Source: Azospirillum thiophilum
Lineage (GTDB): Bacteria; Pseudomonadota; Alphaproteobacteria; Azospirillales; Azospirillaceae
DNA: 64,000 nt
Assembly: GCF_001305595.1 (NCBI RefSeq)
Contig: NZ_CP012402.1
Span: 1,075,001 to 1,139,000 of the forward strand
Direction of reading: 5' to 3'
Positions 34,525 through 43,467 of this stretch are shown here, piece by piece. The first letter of the stretch is position 1, and every line of letters begins with the position of its first letter. The notes under the pieces are model-generated. The model was not told where the DNA came from and searched no databases. It saw only the letters and a list, made by a program, of their open reading frames with translations. The translations under genes and the position numbers were made by a program.

Positions 34525-35808
34525 CTACAGGCGCGCGCCGGCCAGATGGGCCAACTGCGCGCCCACCTCGTAATAGGCTTCCTTGGCGGCCCGGAACGGT
34601 GGATTTTCCGGCATCGACAGCGGAAGCGGCAGATCCTGTTCCCCGACCTGCCCAAGGATGTGGGACGCCAGAGCGCGGCCGAACACGGTGCCGGGAGCGA
34701 TGCCGCGCCCATTGTAGCCGCAGAAGGACAGGACGTTCCGGTCCAGCTTGTGGAAGCGCGGCAGGTTGTCGCTCGTCATGCCGATCAGGCCATACCATTC
34801 GGCTTCGAACCGCACATCGCCGATGCGGGGGAACAGCCGCTTGAGCGCGCGCCTGGCCCAGGCCCGATGCACCGCCGCACCGGCACCCTTCAACGCGCCG
34901 ACGCTGCCGAACACCAGACGCCCGGCCCGGTCGAACCGGAACGAGCTGAGCACCTCCTTGGTGTCCCACGCGCCCTGGCGTTCGGGCAGGATCTCGGCTC
35001 GCGCCGCCTCGCTCAGCGGCTCGGTCGCGAAGTTGAAATAGGGCAGATGAACCTGCTCCTCGCGGATCGCCGCCCATGGCCCGCTCGAATAGGCGTCGGT
35101 GGCCACGACGACCCAGTCGGCGGAAACATCCCCGGCGGGGGTGCGCACCGTCCACCCTCCCCCGGTTTTCTCGGTGGAGAGCACCGGGCTGCCGGTGAAG
35201 ATGCGGGCGCCGGCGGCCATGGCCGCCCGGGCGAGACCGCGGGCGTAGGCGAGCGGCTGGATGGTGCCGGCACGACGGTCGAGCAGTCCGCCGGCATAGG
35301 CGGAGGTCCCGACCTTGTCCGCCATCTGGGCCGCGGTCAGCAGTTCCACCGGCGCACCACGACGCTGCCACTGCGCCGCGCGGTCCTCCAGTTCACGGAG
35401 GCCCTTGGCCCCGACGGCGCAATGGATCGTGCCGCTCGTCTCGGCCTCGCAGGCGATGCCGTGCCGCTCGACCAGATCGAACACCGCCCTCGGTGCGTTC
35501 CCGAGAAAATCCAGCAAGCGTTCGCCATACTCGGATCCCAGCACCTCGACCAGGGCCTCCGGCATCACCCACATGCCGGCATTCACCAGACCGACATTGC
35601 GGCCGGCACCACCGAACCCGACTTCCGCCGCCTCCACCACCACCACCCCGGCGCCACCTTCGGCCAGATGAAGCGCCGCCGAAAGGCCGGTGTAGCCGGC
35701 CCCCACGACGACGACGTCGGCCCGCTGCGATCCGGCCAGGGCAACGGTCGGGGGCGCAGGCGGCGCGGTCATTTCCCAAAGCCCATGAGAGCGCGGATCG
35801 TTCAGCAT
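34525..35808 (-). CDS. DadA-like FAD-dependent amine/amino acid oxidoreductase
   Basis: A 427-residue D-amino acid dehydrogenase/glycine oxidase family flavoprotein. The FAD motif is VVVVGAGYTGLSAALHLAE with EAAEVGFGGAGRN after it; the C-terminal part has YGLIGMTSDNLPRF and GYNGRGIAPGTVFGRALA. This layout resembles gamma-glutamylputrescine oxidase-like enzymes. It would oxidise the C-N bond of an amino acid or amine, passing electrons to O2 or the membrane. The start is at ATG 35808, preceded by GGGAGACC. It faces a LysR gene on one side and diverges from another on the other; the latter is the likely regulator. Confidence 0.9.
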   Translation of the reverse strand: MLNDPRSHGLWEMTAPPAPPTVALAGSQRADVVVVGAGYTGLSAALHLAEGGAGVVVVEAAEVGFGGAGRNVGLVNAGMWVMPEALVEVLGSEYGERLLDFLGNAPRAVFDLVERHGIACEAETSGTIHCAVGAKGLRELEDRAAQWQRRGAPVELLTAAQMADKVGTSAYAGGLLDRRAGTIQPLAYARGLARAAMAAGARIFTGSPVLSTEKTGGGWTVRTPAGDVSADWVVVATDAYSSGPWAAIREEQVHLPYFNFATEPLSEAARAEILPERQGAWDTKEVLSSFRFDRAGRLVFGSVGALKGAGAAVHRAWARRALKRLFPRIGDVRFEAEWYGLIGMTSDNLPRFHKLDRNVLSFCGYNGRGIAPGTVFGRALASHILGQVGEQDLPLPLSMPENPPFRAAKEAYYEVGAQLAHLAGARL

Positions 35809-35961
35809 GCCAACGGGGTCTCCCTGCCCATACAAGGTTCTGCGAGGTCGCGCGGGCTGCGTTCCACCGCCGGAATCGCGCGATGCCCCGCCAGACTGGC
35901 TTGCGCCGGACCGGGCCGCCAAGCGATCTTTCTGCACGAGGTTATTCGCCTGGAGAATGAC

Positions 35962-36858
35962 ATGCAGGGTCCCCGCCGCTTTCTGCCCTCGCTCGCCCTG
36001 CTGTCCGCCTTCGAGGCGGCGGCGCGGACGGGCAGCGTGACCGCGGCCGCGCGCGAGCTGTCGCTGACCCAGAGCGCCGTGAGCCGGCAGATCAGGGCCT
36101 TGGAGGAGCAGCTGGAGGTCGAGCTTTTCCATCGGGAGCGTCAGACGATCCGGCTGACGGCCGGGGGAATCGGCTACGCCCGCGAAATCCGCGACGCCCT
36201 GCGCAAGATCAGCACGGCGTCGCTGAACCTGCGGGCCAACCCGTTCGGCGGCACCCTGACGCTGGCCATCCTGCCGACCTTCGGAGCCCGCTGGCTGGCG
36301 CCCCGGCTGCCGAAATTCATCGCCGGCAATCCCGGCATCACCATCAACCTGATGACCCGGCTGTCGCATTTCGACTTCCGGCTCGAACCGATCGACGCCG
36401 CCATCCATTTCGGCACCGCCGATTGGTCCGGGGCGGACTGCGCCCTGCTGCGTTCGGAAACGGTGGTGCCCGCCTGCAGCCCAGACCTGCGGGACCGGCA
36501 CGGCTTCCAGGAGGCAGGCGATCTGAGGAAGGCGCCGCTGCTGCACCTGACGACGCGCCCCGATGCCTGGGAACGCTGGCTGATGCAGCATGGTGCCGAT
36601 GCCCATGCCGTTCATGGCATGCTGTTCGACCAGTTCGCCACGGCGGCCCAGGCGGCGGCGGCCGGCGTGGGAATCGCCCTGCTGCCCGAATTCCTGATCG
36701 AGGACGAATTGCGCACCGGCACGCTCGTCAAGGCCCTCGACCTGCCGATGAAGAGCGCCGAGGCCTATTATCTCGTCTGGCCCTCCGAACGTGCCCTGCA
36801 CCCGCCGCTGGTCGCGTTCCGGGACTGGCTGCTGGAGGAAACCGCGCCGGACCGGTAG
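35962..36858 (+). CDS. LysR-family regulator (GcvA-like)
   Basis: A 298-residue LysR regulator of the GcvA/AmpR type, starting PRRFLPSLALLSAFEAAARTGSV with the helix-turn-helix LSLTQSAVSRQIRALEEQL. The effector domain keeps TLTLAILPTFGARWLAPRLPKF and DAAIHFGTADWSGAD, which are hallmarks of this group. It diverges from the FAD-dependent oxidoreductase gene with 153 bases between them, so control of that enzyme is likely. The ATG at 35962 follows TGGAGAATGA. No clear operator was identified in the gap. Confidence 0.92.
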   Translation: MQGPRRFLPSLALLSAFEAAARTGSVTAAARELSLTQSAVSRQIRALEEQLEVELFHRERQTIRLTAGGIGYAREIRDALRKISTASLNLRANPFGGTLTLAILPTFGARWLAPRLPKFIAGNPGITINLMTRLSHFDFRLEPIDAAIHFGTADWSGADCALLRSETVVPACSPDLRDRHGFQEAGDLRKAPLLHLTTRPDAWERWLMQHGADAHAVHGMLFDQFATAAQAAAAGVGIALLPEFLIEDELRTGTLVKALDLPMKSAEAYYLVWPSERALHPPLVAFRDWLLEETAPDR

Positions 36859-36909
36859 CGCCAAGCCATTCCCTGGCGGAATGATGATGAACGGAGGCCC
36901 GGCCGGGAC

Positions 36910-36936
36910 CGGCGTCAGGATAGATGTCTCTGACGC
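36910..36936. terminator. Perfect 8-bp stem-loop between convergent genes
   Basis: GGCGTCAG and CTGACGCC pair fully around an 11-base loop in the 102-base gap between the convergent LysR and DUF4387 genes. Position suggests a two-way terminator, but no T tract follows. Confidence 0.4.
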
Positions 36937-36960
36937 CGATCCGCCGGAGTCGGCCGAACG

Positions 36961-37284
36961 CTATGGCGTCGGCACCTCGATCAGCATCAGCGGAACATGA
37001 TGCTGGCAGCCGTACATGTCGCCGTCCCCGGACGAGCCCTGGGTGCGCGGACGCTTGATGGTGATCTTGATCGCATTGGCCATGTCGATCTCGAAGAAGG
37101 ACGACACCTGTGCGACATCGATGCCATAGGCCTTGGCAACCGACACCGCGCTGATCGCGCCGGTCGCGCGGACGGCCTCGTAGCGTGCCTTGTCCTTGAA
37201 CAGGATGTCGAAGGTGATCCGGTAGGGACCGGCGTTCTTGCTGCGGACGATGTCGGCGAGATCCTTGAGGGGACGCGTGTTCAT
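36961..37284 (-). CDS. DUF4387 protein
   Basis: A 107-residue protein starting PLKDLADIVRSKNAGPYRITFDILF, the signature of DUF4387. It has no signal peptide or membrane segment. It follows the AtuA-like gene after one base. In many genomes DUF4387 is encoded beside or fused to AtuA/DUF1446 proteins, so the two most likely form one enzyme, but the reaction is not known. The conserved stretches RSKNAGPY and DMANAIKITIKRP may make up the interface or active site. Confidence 0.85.
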   Translation of the reverse strand: MNTRPLKDLADIVRSKNAGPYRITFDILFKDKARYEAVRATGAISAVSVAKAYGIDVAQVSSFFEIDMANAIKITIKRPRTQGSSGDGDMYGCQHHVPLMLIEVPTP

Positions 37285-37285
37285 C

Positions 37286-38629
37286 TCACAGATCCTCGTA
37301 GCGGATGGGAAAAAGCTCGGTCGGCGTGTCGACCTTCATCAGGTGGTAGGCGCTGAACTCGTAGACCGGCCCCAGATCGAGGTCCGAAGGCGAATAGGGG
37401 AAGGCAAGGTTGCCCGAGGTGTTGATGATCCCCGGATAGTGATAATGCAGCATCGCGCCGCTGATCTGGTGGCAGGCCGCATGCGCCAGTTCCTGGTCGG
37501 CAGCCGTCACTTCGATCACCAGGCCGATCTCGCGCTGGGGTGCCGTTTCCGGTTCCAGCTCCTTCATCACCCCGTTGCCGCCATAGACATGGAAGGCCAC
37601 GGCAATCGGTGCCGGAGCGAAATAATCCAACGCCTTGCCGCGGACATCGGCCAGGATCGCGTCGAGCGCCCGGATGGTGGTCGGGCAACGGATGCCGGCG
37701 ATCGCGATGGACCGGTAGCCGGCAAGCCTCGCTCCCTCCAGCTTCACATAATAGTCGGCCGTCTCCGTCAGCGTGGCACCGCGCACCCGGACCTGACGCA
37801 CCCCGACCTGCTCGAACGAGCAGCCGGACAGATCGATCTCATGGCCGGGGCCGGATTGCCTGAAGGGATTCTCCCGCTCGTAGAGCGAATGGGCGGCGAC
37901 GGATTTGACCGAGGCGCGCCGTGCCATGCTGCCGGGCTCCAGCAGGAAGCTGTCCCCCTCCACCGTGCCGAGCATCACGTCCATGGCGAACGGCTCGGCC
38001 GAGAAGGCACCGCATTCGAGGATCTTTCCCATATGGATCGCCAGGGCCGGGTCCGCCCCGCGCCAGATCGGGAAGGCCGCGATCACTGAATCGTCGCAGG
38101 CTCGGCCGGCGATGATGACGTCCGCGCCGCCGTCGAGCGCCGCGCAGATCGGCTCGTGCCCCATCTGCGCGACCAGCGTGACGGTCTCGTCCAGCAGGTC
38201 TTCGGTCAGCGGGCTGCCGGCCTCGAAATCGACGATCTCGCCGGCCGCGACTGCCCACTTGGCCCGTTCGATCGGAATGTCGGAGCGGATGGTCGCGAGC
38301 CTGAACGACAGATTTTGCTCCCGGGCGATCTCGCGAACCAGTTGGGCGGTCCGCTCGACCTGGACCCCCGATCCCGAACCGCCGACGCTGCCGACGATGA
38401 CCGGGATGCCGGCCTGCCGTCCGGCGCGGATGAGCGTGGTCAGTTCCCGCTTGATGCTGACATCCGATACCAGCGGCTTGCCGGAACCGAGGTAATGCGG
38501 CCCGGGATCGGTCGAACCGGCGTCCACTGCAATGACGGCCGGCCCCAGCGACATGCCGCGGGCCAAGGCGTCCGCGCCGAAACCGTATCCAAGCGTCCCC
38601 GTCGGGGTAAGCACGGTAATAGCGTCCAT
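37286..38629 (-). CDS. AtuA-family (DUF1446) protein
   Basis: A 447-residue DUF1446 protein, the family of AtuA from acyclic terpene use. Conserved segments are GTLGYGFGADAL, VIAVDAGSTDPGPHYLGSG, VGSVGGSGSG and GADVIIAGRACDDSV. The family is widespread next to acyl-CoA and amide catabolic genes; its chemistry is unknown. The ATG at 38629 is chosen because GAGG lies 6 bases before it; an adjacent ATG at 38632 is too close to that site. The gene is transcribed with the DUF4387 gene and lies downstream of two amidases, a hydrolase and a LysR gene on the same strand. A palindrome about 115 bases upstream may be an operator. Confidence 0.85.
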   Translation of the reverse strand: MDAITVLTPTGTLGYGFGADALARGMSLGPAVIAVDAGSTDPGPHYLGSGKPLVSDVSIKRELTTLIRAGRQAGIPVIVGSVGGSGSGVQVERTAQLVREIAREQNLSFRLATIRSDIPIERAKWAVAAGEIVDFEAGSPLTEDLLDETVTLVAQMGHEPICAALDGGADVIIAGRACDDSVIAAFPIWRGADPALAIHMGKILECGAFSAEPFAMDVMLGTVEGDSFLLEPGSMARRASVKSVAAHSLYERENPFRQSGPGHEIDLSGCSFEQVGVRQVRVRGATLTETADYYVKLEGARLAGYRSIAIAGIRCPTTIRALDAILADVRGKALDYFAPAPIAVAFHVYGGNGVMKELEPETAPQREIGLVIEVTAADQELAHAACHQISGAMLHYHYPGIINTSGNLAFPYSPSDLDLGPVYEFSAYHLMKVDTPTELFPIRYEDL

Positions 38630-38744
38630 CATCCACCTCAAATCATCGACGACGGGACATCGGCAGGAAGGCTCCGCCTGTACCGGTTCCCGTTCATTGC
38701 GATGGAATTGAGGGGCATGCCCGCCGGTGCGGTCAAATCGCTTG

Positions 38745-38758
38745 TGACAGCTCTGTCA
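38745..38758. promoter_or_regulatory. TGACAG-CT-CTGTCA palindrome upstream of the AtuA gene
   Basis: A perfect inverted repeat with 6-base arms and a 2-base centre in the 170-base gap between the LysR gene end and the AtuA-like gene start. It could be an operator for an internal promoter. Nothing else was recognised in this gap. Confidence 0.4.
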
Positions 38759-38799
38759 TAACCGGAGGATATGTCTGCCGCCGCCCAGTTCCGGGGCAC

Positions 38800-39720
38800 C
38801 TATTCCGGAGTGCCGATCCTTCCTGCAAGCTCCGCGATTCTCGCCGTCAAGCCGGTCCGGACATGCGCGATCAGGGCTTGAGCGGCCAACGGGATTTCCC
38901 GATAGCTCGGCGTGACGGTCCAGATGTCGTAGGTCACCAGCGGCCGGAAGGGGCGAACGACGAGCTGGCCCGGGGCGAAATCGACGGTGCTCAACGGGTC
39001 CACGACGGCGACCCCGATCCCGGCAGCCACGAAGGAGCAGCAGGCTTCGGTCAGCTGTGCCTTGAGGACGACGTCGCGCCGGGCACCGCAATCGGAAAAG
39101 GCCCGATCGACCTTGAGCTGGGCCCGATCCTCCTCGACCATGGCGACGAAGCGCTCGCCGTGCAGGTCCCCGGCCTCGATCACCGGGCGCGCGGCCAGCC
39201 TGTGGCCGGCCGGAAGAACGCAGACCGCGTCCATCGAACACAGCCTGTCGAAACGGACGCCGGGACGCTCGATGGCGACCATGCCGAAGCCGACATCGAC
39301 CCCTTGCGAGGCGACCCGGTCGACGAGCAGCCAGGAATTGCGGCTCGACACCGTCACCCGCAGCCCCGGCTTCGACCGAAGGAAGTGCGCCAGGATCGGC
39401 GGCAGGACACGGGTCGCGAGCGATGGAAACGCGACGATCTCGATCTCGCCGTAGTCGAGCTGCCGGATGGCACGCGCCCGTGCCGACACGGACTCGACGC
39501 CGAGAAAGACCCGCTCGACCTCCGAATGGAGCATCTCGCCTTCGGCGGTGGGAATGACGCCGTTCTTCTGCCGATGGAACAGGGCGAAGCCGCAGCTGCG
39601 CTCGAGCAGCATGATCAGCTTGCTGACCGCGGGCTGGGAAAGATGCAGCCTTTCAGCCGCCCGCGTGAAGCTTCCCAGTTCGACGACGGCCTTGAAGGCT
39701 TCGAGCTGCTTGATGTTCAT
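38800..39720 (-). CDS. LysR-family regulator (OccR/NocR-like)
   Basis: A 306-residue LysR regulator starting MNIKQLEAFKAVVELGSFTR, with helix-turn-helix HLSQPAVSKLIMLLERSCG and later AGIGVAVVDPLSTV. It is a clear paralogue of the regulator at 33598-34503 in the same subgroup. Here it sits inside a same-strand set between an amidase gene (upstream) and the AtuA-like gene (downstream), so it may regulate one or both. Only 49 bases separate it from the amidase stop, and no strong promoter was seen there. Confidence 0.9.
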   Translation of the reverse strand: MNIKQLEAFKAVVELGSFTRAAERLHLSQPAVSKLIMLLERSCGFALFHRQKNGVIPTAEGEMLHSEVERVFLGVESVSARARAIRQLDYGEIEIVAFPSLATRVLPPILAHFLRSKPGLRVTVSSRNSWLLVDRVASQGVDVGFGMVAIERPGVRFDRLCSMDAVCVLPAGHRLAARPVIEAGDLHGERFVAMVEEDRAQLKVDRAFSDCGARRDVVLKAQLTEACCSFVAAGIGVAVVDPLSTVDFAPGQLVVRPFRPLVTYDIWTVTPSYREIPLAAQALIAHVRTGLTARIAELAGRIGTPE

Positions 39721-39769
39721 AACCCCAGGTTATCGCGGATCGCAACGCGATGCGAGGGGGCGATGCCCG

Positions 39770-41077
39770 TCACGCCGCCGCCGGATCCACCGCCGAAGCC
39801 ATCGCCTCCGCCATCGCCAGAAGGCGGGCATCGGCGAAGCGGGGCGCTACGAATTGCACCCCGACCGGCAGTCCTTGCGGTCCACGGGTGCAGGGCATGG
39901 CGAGACAAGGCGCGTGTAGAACCGTCCAGATGCCGTTGAAGACGTGGTCGCCGGTGGTGTGCAGCCCCTTCGGCGCTTCGCCGGGGGCCGGCGGGGTCAG
40001 GATCACGTCGATGCGATCGAACAGCCCGGCGAAGCGGGCGCGGCAATGGCCGGCGACGTCATAGGCTTCGGTCAGGCTGCGGGCGGTGATTCCCCGGTTG
40101 TGCTGGCAATGGTCGGCCAATTCGTCATGCAACCGGTGGCGGTCGCTGAGATAGAGGTCCAGAAAGGCGGCCCGCCCCTCGCCACGGCGGATGACGTCCT
40201 GGACCTCGGCAAGGGCCGAAAAATCGTCGGGCAACTCGAATGGTTCGACGATTGCCCCTGCCTCCTCCAACCTCCGGGCGGCCAGGGTGAGCGCAGCCTC
40301 GCCGGCCGGTTCTATGCTCGACCAGACCGGCGAGCGGCAGACCCCGACCCGCAGCCCGGCCAGGGAAACCGGCGCGGCCTCGCCCGTCCCCTCCAACCGG
40401 AAGGCCTCGGCCATCAGAGCGAGGTCGCCGACCGACCGGCCATACCAGCCGATGGTGTCGAGCGACACCGCGTAATGCTTGACGCCCTCACGGCTGACCG
40501 CGCCCCAGGTCGGCTTGAAGCCGTAGATGCCGTTGAAGGCGGCCGGGCGGATGTGCGAGCCACCGGTCTGGGTGCCGAAGGCGAGCGGCACATGGCGGTC
40601 GCCGACCGCCGCCCCCGACCCCGACGAGGAGCCGCCCGGCGTGTGGGCGATGTCGATCGGATTGCGGGTCGCCGCCTTGCGGCCGCCGGACGCGAACTCC
40701 ACCGTGTCGGTCTTGCCGAGCAGGATGCCACCGGCACTGCGCGCGATGGCGACGCAGGCCGCATCGCGGCTCGGCCGGTGGCCCTGGAAGATCGGCGAAT
40801 TGTGGGTGGTCGGCAGGTCGGCGGTGTCGATCACGTCCTTGACGCCGAAAGGCACTCCATGCAGCGGCCCGACGACCGAAGGATCGCTGGCGAAGCGCTT
40901 GTCGGCCTCGCGGGCGGCTGCAAGCGCCAGGGCGGGATCGACGTGGATCCAGGCGCGGATCTCGGGATCGCGCGCTTCGATCCGTTGCAGGCATGACCGC
41001 ACCAGCGCCTCGCTGGTCAGCCGGCCCTCGCGGATGGACCGGGCGGCCTCGCTGGCCGTGAGTTCATAGGGTTCCAT
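39770..41077 (-). CDS. Amidase signature family hydrolase
   Basis: A 435-residue amidase signature enzyme. The Ser-cisSer-Lys triad is visible: the lysine in PFGVKDVID, the cis-serine in GGSSSGSGAAV and the nucleophile serine in the following FGTQTGGSHIRPAA region. In that last block most relatives have Ser where the enzyme has GGSHIRP, so the catalytic pattern is complete. It would hydrolyse a C-N bond of an amide or ureide, releasing ammonia or an amine. GGAGGCACCTC precedes the ATG at 41077. It follows a second amidase gene after 24 bases. Confidence 0.9.
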   Translation of the reverse strand: MEPYELTASEAARSIREGRLTSEALVRSCLQRIEARDPEIRAWIHVDPALALAAAREADKRFASDPSVVGPLHGVPFGVKDVIDTADLPTTHNSPIFQGHRPSRDAACVAIARSAGGILLGKTDTVEFASGGRKAATRNPIDIAHTPGGSSSGSGAAVGDRHVPLAFGTQTGGSHIRPAAFNGIYGFKPTWGAVSREGVKHYAVSLDTIGWYGRSVGDLALMAEAFRLEGTGEAAPVSLAGLRVGVCRSPVWSSIEPAGEAALTLAARRLEEAGAIVEPFELPDDFSALAEVQDVIRRGEGRAAFLDLYLSDRHRLHDELADHCQHNRGITARSLTEAYDVAGHCRARFAGLFDRIDVILTPPAPGEAPKGLHTTGDHVFNGIWTVLHAPCLAMPCTRGPQGLPVGVQFVAPRFADARLLAMAEAMASAVDPAAA

Positions 41078-41101
41078 GAGGTGCCTCCTTCGAAACGGGT
41101 G

Positions 41102-42499
41102 TCAGGCAAGGTGCGGGCGCTGGCGGTGGTGGTCGGTCGCGGCCTGGAAGGCGGCGCCGGCGCGCAGCACCGATGGCTCGTCGAACCAGCGGCCGACGAC
41201 CTGCATGCCGACCGGCAGACCGCCGGCGCCGAAGCCGCAGGGCACGGTCATCGCCGGCAAGCCGAGCGCGCCGAAGCCGTAGGTGAAGCGGCTGACCGCC
41301 CGCGTCGCCTCGATCATGTCGGCGGTGTCGGCAATGGCCGGGGCGACGATCGGCGTGGTCGGCGTCACGATCAGGTCGACCTGCTCGAACAGTGCGCGGA
41401 ACCGCAGCTTCCAGCCGGCCAGCCAGCGCCGAGATCCGGCATAGTCGACGCCACTCACCGGCAAACCGAGCTTCAGGCGACGCAGCACCTCCGGGCCGAC
41501 CGCCTCGGGCGCCGTCTCGATCTTGTCCAGGTGATACTGGGCCATGTCGGCGACCAGCAGCGAGAAGCCGGTGCGCGCCTGCGCCACCTCGGCGTCCTCG
41601 ACGGTGACGTCCACCAGCGTGGCGCCGGCACGCTCCAGCACCGCCGCCGCCTCGCGCAACCGCTCGGCCACCGCGGGCTGGAGCCCGTCGAAGTAGAAGT
41701 TGCGCGGCAGGCCGATGCGCAGCCCGGCGATCCCGTTGCGCAGCGTCGGCAGGAAATTACCCAGCGGCGCATCGACCGAGTTGGGATCCTCCGGGTCGTA
41801 GCCGGCGATGGCGGCGAATGCGCGGGCGACGTCGGAAACCGTATAGGCCAGCGGGCCGATGGTGTCGAAATCGACGCTGCAGGCGATCGCACCGGCGTTC
41901 GAAACCCGGCCGACGCTGGGCCGCAGCCCGACCACGCCGCACAGCGAAGCGGGGATGCGGACCGACCCGCCAGTGTCGGTGCCGATGGAGATCCGGCACA
42001 GGCCGGCGGCCACGGCGGCGGCCGACCCGCCGCTCGACCCGCCCGGCACATGGCCGATGTTCCACGGGTTGCGGCAGGAGCCGTGATGTTCGTTCTGATT
42101 GGTCGAGCCCAGGCAGAATTCGCTGAGGTTGTTGCGCCCAATGATGACGGCGCCCGACGCCTTCAGGCGCCGGACCACGGCGGCGTCACGCCGCCCTTCG
42201 GCGGCGAAGCGGATCGAGCCGTAGCTGGTCGTCTCGCCCGCCAGTTCGAAGCAGTCCTTGATCGTGACCGGCACGCCGTCGAGCAGCCCCGGCCAGTCAC
42301 CGACCGCCCGTTCGCGGTCGAGCTTGCGGGCACAGTAGAGCGCCGCCTGCCCGGTGACGGCCAGGACGGCGTTGAGAGCAGGATTTTGACGATCGATGGC
42401 GTCCAGGCAGGCGAGAACCTCGCATTCGCAGGCTCCGGGCAAGGAGGGGGCGTCGCCGGCCGGGCCGGCGGCCCCGACCGGAATGGTCGCGGTGGACAT
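41102..42499 (-). CDS. Amidase signature family hydrolase (AtzE/GatA-like)
   Basis: A 465-residue amidase signature enzyme. It shows the lysine in GVPVTIKDCFE, the serine-rich VPGGSSGGSAAAVAAG and the nucleophile loop IGTDTGGSVRIPASLCG. Length and pattern are close to GatA and AtzE-like amidases. The first amidase downstream differs clearly, so these are not recent copies. The start at ATG 42499 gives the usual N-terminus; the frame is open 46 codons upstream through sequence lying between genes. A preference for N-carbamoyl or dicarboxyl-amide substrates is possible given the neighbours but unproven. Confidence 0.9.
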   Translation of the reverse strand: MSTATIPVGAAGPAGDAPSLPGACECEVLACLDAIDRQNPALNAVLAVTGQAALYCARKLDRERAVGDWPGLLDGVPVTIKDCFELAGETTSYGSIRFAAEGRRDAAVVRRLKASGAVIIGRNNLSEFCLGSTNQNEHHGSCRNPWNIGHVPGGSSGGSAAAVAAGLCRISIGTDTGGSVRIPASLCGVVGLRPSVGRVSNAGAIACSVDFDTIGPLAYTVSDVARAFAAIAGYDPEDPNSVDAPLGNFLPTLRNGIAGLRIGLPRNFYFDGLQPAVAERLREAAAVLERAGATLVDVTVEDAEVAQARTGFSLLVADMAQYHLDKIETAPEAVGPEVLRRLKLGLPVSGVDYAGSRRWLAGWKLRFRALFEQVDLIVTPTTPIVAPAIADTADMIEATRAVSRFTYGFGALGLPAMTVPCGFGAGGLPVGMQVVGRWFDEPSVLRAGAAFQAATDHHRQRPHLA

Positions 42500-42593
42500 G
42501 CGCTGCTGCTTTCGGTTGGCGTGGACCGGCCGGGACCGGCAGAGGCGGGGTTCGGGTGGAAGGTCCGGAGCGAGGCGCCGGACCTTCCCTGGA

Positions 42594-43223
42594 TCAGGCG
42601 GCCTTGGCCAAGCCGATTTGGCCGATGACCGCCTCAAGCGACATCACGTCGGCGTATTTCTGCCGCATGTCGAACAGGTTGGCGCGGTGCGGCTCCTCGG
42701 CGCGGTCGCCGACGCACTCCTCGACGATGATCGGGCGCAGCCCGTGGGCGGAGGCATCGATCACGCTGGCCCGCACACAGCCCGAGGTCGTGCAGCCGGT
42801 CACCAGCAACGTATCGACGCCGTTGGCGCGCAGCCAGCTCGACAGGCTGGTCCCGAAGAAGGCAGAGGCATGCTGCTTGCGGACGATGTATTCGCCCTTC
42901 AACGGCGTCACCGCAGGGGCGAAGGCGGTGTCCGGCGCATCGGCGGCCAGCTTCAGCAGGTTGGGGATCTTCTCACCGAAGGGACCGATGCCGCCGACCG
43001 CATCCGGGGCGATGAAGCAGGCATGGGCGATCGGCAGACCGGCGGCACGGGCGTGGACCAGAAGTTCGGCGGTCGACGCGATGGCGTCATTGATGTTGAA
43101 GCCGCCGAACGCGTCCTCGCGGGTGAAGCCGAGCTGGAAATCGATGACCAGCAAAGCCGTCTTGCGGCCGAAACCGAGCGGTTTGCCGAATTCCTGACGA
43201 TCGTAGATGGAAAGGTCGCTCAT
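42594..43223 (-). CDS. Isochorismatase-like cysteine hydrolase (N-carbamoylsarcosine amidase type)
   Basis: A 209-residue cysteine hydrolase with the Asp-Lys-Cys triad: Asp in LLVIDFQLGF, Lys in YIVRKQHASAFFGT and Cys in VTGCTTSGCVRAS. This pattern belongs to the N-carbamoylsarcosine amidohydrolase/biuret hydrolase/maleamate amidohydrolase group, which hydrolyses amide or ureido bonds. It is first in the leftward operon, starting at the divergent control region. A paralogue at 49251-49904, on the other operon, has the same C-terminal pattern (ECVGDR, then LFDM and KY). Two such enzymes plus two amidases suggest stepwise breakdown of an amide-rich compound. Confidence 0.9.
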   Translation of the reverse strand: MSDLSIYDRQEFGKPLGFGRKTALLVIDFQLGFTREDAFGGFNINDAIASTAELLVHARAAGLPIAHACFIAPDAVGGIGPFGEKIPNLLKLAADAPDTAFAPAVTPLKGEYIVRKQHASAFFGTSLSSWLRANGVDTLLVTGCTTSGCVRASVIDASAHGLRPIIVEECVGDRAEEPHRANLFDMRQKYADVMSLEAVIGQIGLAKAA

Positions 43224-43325
43224 GTCGGGGGATGTCCTTTTCCGGTTAGGGCGCCGGATGACAAGCGCATAAAAAGCATACATTCATAGATGACTGCATT
43301 CAAAGCCCATAGTTTCGCCAATTCA

Positions 43326-43378
43326 TTCGTGCACATGCATTCAAATTGCGCAATTTTCTATATCGGGGTATGCACGAA
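43326..43378. repeat. Nested palindromes in the divergent control region
   Basis: Outer arms TTCGTGCA (43326-43333) and TGCACGAA (43371-43378) are perfect inverted repeats. Between them lies the perfect palindrome AAATTGCGCAATTT at 43343-43356, only slightly off-centre. Two operator sites for a dimeric regulator, or one bound as a loop, would explain the arrangement. Confidence 0.7.
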
Positions 43379-43451
43379 CATTTCCAAAAGAATCCTATTA
43401 ATACATTGAAAAATAACGTTTTCCTTCAAACCAGAGTTTACTCATCGGAAA

Positions 43452-43467
43452 TGGTACGGTTCCTGCG
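43452..43467 (+). promoter_or_regulatory. Possible sigma-54 promoter of the ABC importer operon
   Basis: TGGTACGGTTCCTGCG keeps GG and GC exactly 10 bases apart and most other positions of the -24/-12 consensus, but differs at -23 side C (T) and at the first T of TTGC. It lies about 100 bases before the first importer gene. Weaker than the Nit1C promoter. Confidence 0.4.

Noticed and set aside
39770-42499. GatA subunit of the tRNA amidotransferase
   Set aside because: There are no gatB or gatC genes beside the two amidase genes, and the context is catabolic.
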